11,769 nt of DNA from Flectobacillus sp. GTDB taxonomy: Bacteria; Bacteroidota; Bacteroidia; Cytophagales; Spirosomataceae. The translations under genes and the position numbers were made by a program. The notes under the pieces were generated by a model. That model searched no databases. It had not been told where the DNA came from and was given only the letters and a program-made list of their open reading frames with translations. The stretch is taken from assembly GCA_029865665.1 (NCBI GenBank), contig JARXAV010000192.1, positions 1-11,769 of the forward strand. The letters run 5' to 3'. Shown in pieces: positions 8,601-11,769 of this stretch (positions are counted from its first letter, which is position 1; each line of letters begins with the position of its first letter).

Positions 8601-8676
8601 GGTTTTTTCCTTTAAACAAATAGGGACTTATGAATGCCTCTAGCTGTTTTAACCAATGAAATAAAGATTTTTGCAT
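5647..8676 (-). CDS. susC: SusC-like TonB-dependent oligosaccharide porin
   Basis: Outer-membrane beta-barrel that imports SusD-captured maltooligosaccharides with energy from TonB. From the ATG at 8676 it has 1009 residues. The leader is unusual: about 29 mostly polar residues, then a hydrophobic core (SISLLCFYGILLLSF) and likely cleavage after SIAQ at 49. A carboxypeptidase-regulatory-like domain follows (about 53-126: GTITAEGGTGLQGVSVLLKG, then FSYVGF). Next come the TonB-box-like EVVVVGYG (133-140), a plug (about 141-260) holding the SusC signature DPLVVVDG and LKDASATAIYGSRGAPGVII, and a 22-strand-type barrel ending in NVIFK. DVNGDGVID at 837-845 is the EF-hand-like loop common in this family. 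A TTG at 8721 would add 15 residues in frame, but it lies upstream of the -7 promoter element, so I reject it. First gene of the operon. Confidence 0.93.
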   Translation of the reverse strand: MQKSLFHWLKQLEAFISPYLFKGKNQQYSSISLLCFYGILLLSFPSIAQRSFMATGTITAEGGTGLQGVSVLLKGTKTGTSTDRNGAFQLSLPEKGGTLVFSYVGFISKEVAVSSNNPSINIQLEIDTKTLGEVVVVGYGSQNRKDITGSVASISSENFNQGGITNPLQQIAGRAAGVNVTQIGSEPGSGPSVRIRGITSLIGGNDPLVVVDGIQGNMDLLNQVPPSEIESIDVLKDASATAIYGSRGAPGVIIVTTRKNRAGKTSVEYNMTLSVDQIAKKLAVLNADDWWKNAQLNGVPAAANHGSSTDWFNVLARTGSTQNHTLSFGGGTTNFNYRASLTAILQNGVVVNSNNQKYIGKIQATQRALNDRLTLTMNLNSGINNTQGSPSSVGRAAFTSNLITNSYLMRPTDPIYNTDGKYYTDPNVFEYFNPYAISQTVVNEGRNNSLFGSFKADLALIDELTVGWFGSWRKTDTNWGYYLPAVSTIAYAINNKGVANISNNRQDEKLMNISLSYKKVIGDHSINALALYEWQNQTYQGNFSQAKGFINDLATYNALQLGDLSKVQPGDFSSYKNDRTLISFLGRLNYSYLDRYLLTLSFRQDGSSVFGENQKWGNFPSVATAWQVDKEPFMENQHVFTQLKVRGGYGVTGNQQGLFPQNSLSLVGAAGVTYFGGNQITNFTITQNVNKDLRWEVKKQYNAGIDFALLDSRLTGSIDAYSGTTDNLLFNYTVPQPPFPYGTIMANVGSIRNQGIELSLSYQAIKTKNTSLTLAGNVSFLQNKVLNLNGSINGVPLNTDYIPWGPNSYLIQGQAIGSFYTLHHTGKTDKNAETVQDVNGDGVIDQGNQSPDRLFAGNALPTHTFAFTPNLKYKKFDVSMVWRGSGGNKIYNGLRQTLSMLENIGKANVLQNAIPLGIYTTQYGSDLWLEDGSFIRFENMSVGYSIRPSKSKNIESMRVSLTGTNLALITSYSGVDPELNVSGSNGFGGDNGIYPRTRSITLGLNVIFK

Positions 8677-8703
8677 AATGAATAAATTGTTATTTTTCGA
8701 TAA

Positions 8704-8736
8704 CAAATGTAATATATCCAATATGTTACTAGCAAA
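8704..8736 (-). promoter_or_regulatory. susC operon promoter, Bacteroidota type
   Basis: On the minus strand the -33 element TTTG (8733-8736) is followed after exactly 21 nt by TACATTTG (8704-8711), an exact match to the -7 consensus TAnnTTTG. The spacing is normal for the Bacteroidota housekeeping sigma factor. Transcription would start near 8697, leaving a leader of about 21 nt to the ATG at 8676. This is the only box of this quality upstream of the operon. Confidence 0.7.
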
Positions 8737-8824
8737 AAAGGGAGTTTACAGGTAAAAAATAAAAGCCTTTTGTTTTGTTAATTATCTGATTTTTAGATTA
8801 TTGTGTATTGATTTTTGCAGTCGT

Positions 8825-8842
8825 TAGGTAACTGCTAGGTAA
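8825..8842 (+). repeat. Tandem TAGGTAA direct repeat, 11-bp period
   Basis: TAGGTAA occurs at 8825-8831 and again at 8836-8842, separated by CTGC. The period of 11 bp puts both copies on nearly the same helix face, as for a dimer of a helix-turn-helix protein. A third AGGTAA lies at 8750-8755, just upstream of the susC -33 element. The pair sits about 130-145 bp upstream of the predicted susC start and directly before the candidate regulator promoter box. The repeats are seen; an operator role is inferred. Confidence 0.5.
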
Positions 8843-8845
8843 GCA

Positions 8846-8853
8846 TATTTTTG
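8846..8853 (+). promoter_or_regulatory. Candidate -7 box for the SusR-like regulator
   Basis: TATTTTTG matches TAnnTTTG exactly on the plus strand. There is no clean TTTG at the usual distance: the nearest, at 8814-8817, is 28 nt away, and TTAG at 8824-8827 is 18 nt away. Use of this box would give a leader of about 300 nt before the ATG at 9162. Such boxes arise by chance in AT-rich DNA, so this is only a candidate. Confidence 0.3.
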
Positions 8854-8989
8854 GAATAAAAGAGGGGACTTCTGCTAGAAAAAAAGGAAATGTCGAGTAT
8901 ATGGAAAGAATCATAAGCTCTGGGGCGTAAAATCTAAGAAATATTGTTCTATTTTGTCTTTTCGTAACATGTAAATAGTCCACAAGAAG

Positions 8990-9011
8990 GAGAAGAAGGT
9001 TACTTCTTTTT
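8990..9011 (+). other. Hairpin upstream of the regulator gene
   Basis: AAGAAG (8993-8998) and CTTCTT (9003-9008) are perfect inverted repeats around a GTTA loop. The stem extends to nine pairs in the plus-strand RNA if two G-U pairs are counted. The 3' arm is T-rich (9007-9011), loosely like an attenuator, but the T run is inside the stem. It lies about 150 nt before the regulator ATG. The function is unknown. Confidence 0.35.
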
Positions 9012-9161
9012 ATGACGAGCAGTGCCTAGCTATTTCGACTCAATGGGATATTTAAAAGAAATTTTTGTAATCATGTCTAAAGAATGAGGATTTAGTCAGA
9101 ATTTTGTAAAAATCTCTTCATTCAATGTCATCCTTTTCGACGCAATTAAAATTATTCAATC

Positions 9162-10802
9162 ATGACGTTTCGCTATTTGATACTCTTTCTTATGTTCTTG
9201 AGCATTCCTATGCCTGAGGTGGCACAGGTATTAGAACCCTCTCAAACCAAGAGCCTATTACAGAAACTTGATTCAGCAATTGAACATAAACAAGACTTTC
9301 AAGCAAAAAAACACCAACAGATTAAGCAGCTTCAGTATGAGCTAAATGCCACACCTTTGCCACTCACGGCTCAGTTCTTGAAATACGATAAGTTATATGC
9401 TGAATATAAAACCTACCAATATGATTCAGCTTTTTTATATGCCCGTACCTTACAAAAAATTGCCTATCAGCTAAAAGATCCTGTGCGTATCAATTATGCA
9501 AAACTGCAATTAAGCTTTACGTTATTGTCTTCGGGAATGTACAAAGAGTGTATCGATTCCCTAAACACGATTACCATGAAGGCAATGCCTGATAGCATTA
9601 AAGTTGCCTATTATGTCTTACTATCTCGGTCGTATTATGAATTAGCGGCCTATAATAGCGATGCTTTTTACCTGAGTCAGTATAATGCCAAAGGAAATTA
9701 TTATTCCGATTTAGCTCTTGAATGGATGGATGAGAAAAATCTGCAATACTATTTTGTAAAGGGGATTAAAGAGCTCAAAGAACGCAAATTTGAAATGGCA
9801 AAAAAGGACTTTCATATCATATTGAAGCAATTTCATCCAGATTCAAGAGAATACGCTATGGTTTCGTCGTCCTTGGCAAGTGCCTATATGGAAACAGGGC
9901 ATAAACAAATTGCTACGGACTTGATGATTGAAGCAGCGATTGCCGATATGAAGTCATGTACCAAAGAAGGACTTGCCTTGGTTTATGTAGCTGATTTGTT
10001 GTACCACGAGCAGCATGATGAAGACGCTTATCGTTATATTAAAGAAGCCTTAACAGATGCCAGTTTTTATGGAGCACGTTTGCGACTCAAGCACGTTTCG
10101 AGTATCCTACCAATGATTGAAGGCAATCGTCTATCGACAGTTGAAGAGCAAAATAATCGACTACTGATGTTTACGGTTGTTGTTTCTATCTTATCGTTGT
10201 TAGTGCTGTTTTTTGCTTATATTATTTTCAAACAACTCCGTAAATTGAAAAAGGCGGAAAAAGAAATTATCTTGGCTAATACCCAGCTTCAAGAAACTAA
10301 TGGGGTGTTACAGGCTAAAAATAACGAATTACAGGAGGCTAACAAAATTAAGGAGGAATACATAGGCTACTCGTTCAATATGTATGCCCAATATTTGGAC
10401 AAAATAGAGAAGTTAAAAAAGAACCTTGAAAAGAAAATTAGTGCTAAAAGTGTAGAAGGAGTAGGGCAAGTGCTCGATTCCATTAACATGAAAAAAGAGC
10501 GGGAAGTCTTGTATTTGAGTTTTGACAAAATCTTTATCCAGCTATTCCCTAACTTTATTCCTGCCTTCAATGCCTTATTTAAGGAAGAAGACCGCTATAA
10601 GCTGAAAGAAGGACAACCCTTGAATTTAGACCTTCGTATTTTTGCCCTTATCCGCATCGGGATTAGTGACCACGAACAAATTGCCAACATATTAGAGTAC
10701 TCTGTCCGAACAATTTATAACCACAAAACCCAAGTAAAGACCAAATCGTTGATTGCTAACGACCTCTTCGAGAGTAAAATCATGGAAATACGGGCATTTT
10801 AG
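9162..10802 (+). CDS. susR: SusR-like membrane-tethered transcriptional regulator
   Basis: Predicted inner-membrane regulator that senses maltooligosaccharides on the periplasmic side and activates the divergent sus operon. It has 546 residues, the usual size for SusR. Residues 1-21 look like a signal peptide or first membrane segment (YLILFLMFLSIPM). Residues 25-330 are all-helical with repeated aromatic/Ala positions of TPR type (for example AYYVLLSRSYYELAAY, and SSLASAYMETGHKQIATDLM at 237-256). A clear transmembrane helix spans about 334-356, followed by a charged coiled coil (357-396) and a helical segment. The C-terminal helix-turn-helix at about 489-525 reads LRIFALIRIGISDHEQIANIL then SVRTIYNHKTQVK, the latter the likely recognition helix. 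This order matches the SusR/DUF6377 family known to me. No kinase or receiver domain is visible, so signalling would be one-component. The start at 9162 is the only ATG ahead of the signal sequence. Ligand specificity is inferred from the locus. Confidence 0.85.
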   Translation: MTFRYLILFLMFLSIPMPEVAQVLEPSQTKSLLQKLDSAIEHKQDFQAKKHQQIKQLQYELNATPLPLTAQFLKYDKLYAEYKTYQYDSAFLYARTLQKIAYQLKDPVRINYAKLQLSFTLLSSGMYKECIDSLNTITMKAMPDSIKVAYYVLLSRSYYELAAYNSDAFYLSQYNAKGNYYSDLALEWMDEKNLQYYFVKGIKELKERKFEMAKKDFHIILKQFHPDSREYAMVSSSLASAYMETGHKQIATDLMIEAAIADMKSCTKEGLALVYVADLLYHEQHDEDAYRYIKEALTDASFYGARLRLKHVSSILPMIEGNRLSTVEEQNNRLLMFTVVVSILSLLVLFFAYIIFKQLRKLKKAEKEIILANTQLQETNGVLQAKNNELQEANKIKEEYIGYSFNMYAQYLDKIEKLKKNLEKKISAKSVEGVGQVLDSINMKKEREVLYLSFDKIFIQLFPNFIPAFNALFKEEDRYKLKEGQPLNLDLRIFALIRIGISDHEQIANILEYSVRTIYNHKTQVKTKSLIANDLFESKIMEIRAF

Positions 10803-10860
10803 TACGCCACTGTTTCGTGTCTTGGGCAATTATCGAAAAGAAGAGGAGGATGGAGCCTAA

Positions 10861-10906
10861 AAAAGCATCTGGTATAGCTATAAGTAGGGCTACGCCAGAT
10901 GCTTTT
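10861..10906. terminator. Bidirectional intrinsic terminator
   Basis: AAAAGCATCTGG (10861-10872) and CCAGATGCTTTT (10895-10906) are perfect inverted repeats. The loop can form an extra TAGC/GCTA stem. A T run (10903-10909) follows on the plus strand and an A run (10859-10864) supplies the U tract on the minus strand. It lies 58 nt after the regulator stop and 26 nt before the end of the convergent phosphatase gene, so it should end both transcripts. Confidence 0.9.
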
Positions 10907-10932
10907 TTTATGAGGAAAAAAGAAGTTTGTCC

Positions 10933-11769
10933 CTATTTACTCAACTCAGTACGGTAAACAACCTTCCCTTTTTCGTTGATTACTTGCACATTCAGTTTTG
11001 TTGGACTGACCGAAAAGGTCATAAAACCATAATCGGCTAAGGCTAACTTACTAAAAGGCAGTCGGTCGATAGGCGTAGCTTCGGAAGCAGCACCCGATAC
11101 AAAGTAATGCGTTTTTCCTGCGGGCACTAAATGCTGTAAATCATGGTCATGCCCACATAGATAAGCATCTACTTGATAGCGATCTAAAATCCCTTTCAAT
11201 GAATTGCGTACCGCACGAGTATCATAACTTTCTCTACGCTTTAGGGTAGCCGTAAACAAAGGGTGATGACCTACCACTAATTTCCATTTGATGTTCGGCG
11301 ATTTATTGGCTAGTGTTTTTTCTAACCATTTCTTCTGAGCCGTACTATCTTGAGAAACAACATTTGGACCATAATCTTTATTCTTGTAAAAGTCTGGAAT
11401 CAACGGGTTGGTATCAATAAACGCAATTAACACCTGATTAGTTGTGTCTCCGTTAATGGCAAAAGTCTTGCTGAAATAACGAGCAGGCATTCTCCAACGA
11501 CGGCTAATTTTTGAATAAGCAACCTGAGCATCAGGGTTTCCACCGTAATCATGGTTTCCTAAAACTGAATACCAGTCCCATTGCAAAGCGAATGCTTTGT
11601 AAACATCTTCAAACGAACTTTTCCATAAAGGGTCAAATTCACTTGCCACTCCTCTTGGGTAAAAATTATCTCCCGTAGAAATAATGAAATCTCGGTCTAT
11701 CGCTTCGGCCACTTTCGCCATTTGGTTAGCAACGGGAATTTGGTGGTCTTCACCCACTCTTCCCCAGTC
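10933..11769 (-). CDS. Purple acid phosphatase-like metallophosphoesterase (5' end beyond window)
   Basis: Calcineurin-fold phosphatase resembling the ACP5/TRAP type of purple acid phosphatase, which hydrolyses phosphate monoesters with a two-metal centre. The frame is open to the right edge, so 278 residues are seen and the N-terminus, including any signal peptide, is missing. Counting from the first visible residue, the motifs in order are: DWGR (Asp1, metal ligand of the usual GDWG), GDNFY (Asp34 and the Tyr37 that gives these enzymes their colour), GNHDYGG (Asn72, His73), VVGHHPLF (His168), and LCGHDHDLQHL (His207, His209). All expected metal ligands are present except anything before the edge. 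A GTG at 11757 could be read as a start, but it would cut off the first metal ligand, so the true start is upstream. It is convergent with the regulator across a shared terminator, so it is not part of the sus operon. Its physiological substrate is unknown. Confidence 0.9.
   Translation of the reverse strand, partial: DWGRVGEDHQIPVANQMAKVAEAIDRDFIISTGDNFYPRGVASEFDPLWKSSFEDVYKAFALQWDWYSVLGNHDYGGNPDAQVAYSKISRRWRMPARYFSKTFAINGDTTNQVLIAFIDTNPLIPDFYKNKDYGPNVVSQDSTAQKKWLEKTLANKSPNIKWKLVVGHHPLFTATLKRRESYDTRAVRNSLKGILDRYQVDAYLCGHDHDLQHLVPAGKTHYFVSGAASEATPIDRLPFSKLALADYGFMTFSVSPTKLNVQVINEKGKVVYRTELSK

Larger units (their letters stand above)
8737..9161. other. Divergent regulatory intergenic region
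   Basis: AT-rich non-coding DNA between the susC promoter and the regulator start. The reading frames in it are short and have no coding character. It contains three same-oriented AGGTAA copies on the plus strand (8750, 8826, 8837), the last two forming an 11-bp-period repeat. It also has an imperfect palindrome, AATTATCT (8780-8787) with AGATTATT (8795-8802), a candidate plus-strand promoter box at 8846, and a hairpin at 8990-9011. A four-codon open frame at 9073-9087 precedes the regulator and is probably meaningless. The operator for the SusR-like regulator is expected here; which element it is cannot be told from sequence alone. Confidence 0.6.

Noticed and set aside
8798..8983. Minus-strand 61-codon frame in the divergent intergenic region
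   Set aside because: No family resemblance, no plausible initiation context, and it covers the repeat and promoter elements; most likely non-coding.
9073..9087. Four-codon upstream open frame before the regulator
   Set aside because: Too short to judge and expected by chance; nothing else supports a leader peptide.
10367..10570. Minus-strand 67-codon frame within the regulator gene
   Set aside because: Antisense of the coiled-coil and linker coding region; low-complexity translation.

Overview
The window comes from a member of the Bacteroidota, most likely a freshwater or soil Cytophagales-type bacterium. The evidence is a SusC/SusD pair, lipoproteins with acid-rich residues after the lipobox cysteine, AT-rich intergenic DNA, no Shine-Dalgarno sequences, and an exact Bacteroidota-type promoter (TTTG, 21 nt, TAnnTTTG). 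The genus assignment is a guess; nothing in the window fixes it.

Almost everything belongs to one starch/maltodextrin utilisation locus of the Sus type. On the minus strand, in transcription order, it holds: a SusC-like TonB-dependent porin (8676-5647), a SusD-like surface lipoprotein (5638-4151), a SusE-like starch-binding lipoprotein (4138-3053), a GH13 alpha-amylase-family lipoprotein (2956-1520), and a GH97 (SusB-type) alpha-glucosidase that starts at 1341 and runs off the left edge. The GH97 gene has no stop in the window and was read by translating 1341 to 1. The spacing tightens and loosens in an informative way: 8 and 12 nt between susC, susD and susE, then 96 nt holding a long hairpin before the GH13 gene, then 178 nt holding two hairpins before the GH97 gene.

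A 485-nt gap (8677-9161) separates this operon from a divergent gene (9162-10802). That gene encodes a SusR-like membrane-tethered regulator, with an exported helical repeat region, one transmembrane helix, a coiled coil and a C-terminal helix-turn-helix. The gap holds the susC promoter, a candidate regulator promoter, an 11-bp-period direct repeat and a hairpin. The working model is: the regulator senses maltooligosaccharides in the periplasm and switches on the operon; SusE and SusD hold starch at the surface; GH13 trims it; SusC imports oligosaccharides; GH97 releases glucose.

To the right, a strong bidirectional terminator (10861-10906) ends the regulator gene and a convergent metallophosphoesterase of the purple acid phosphatase (ACP5/TRAP) type. 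The 5' end of that gene lies outside the window. I see no CRISPR array, insertion sequence, rRNA or tRNA. The locus belongs to a known class, not an undescribed system. The unusual points are the hairpin architecture, the missing export signal on the GH13 lipoprotein, and the repeats in the regulatory gap.
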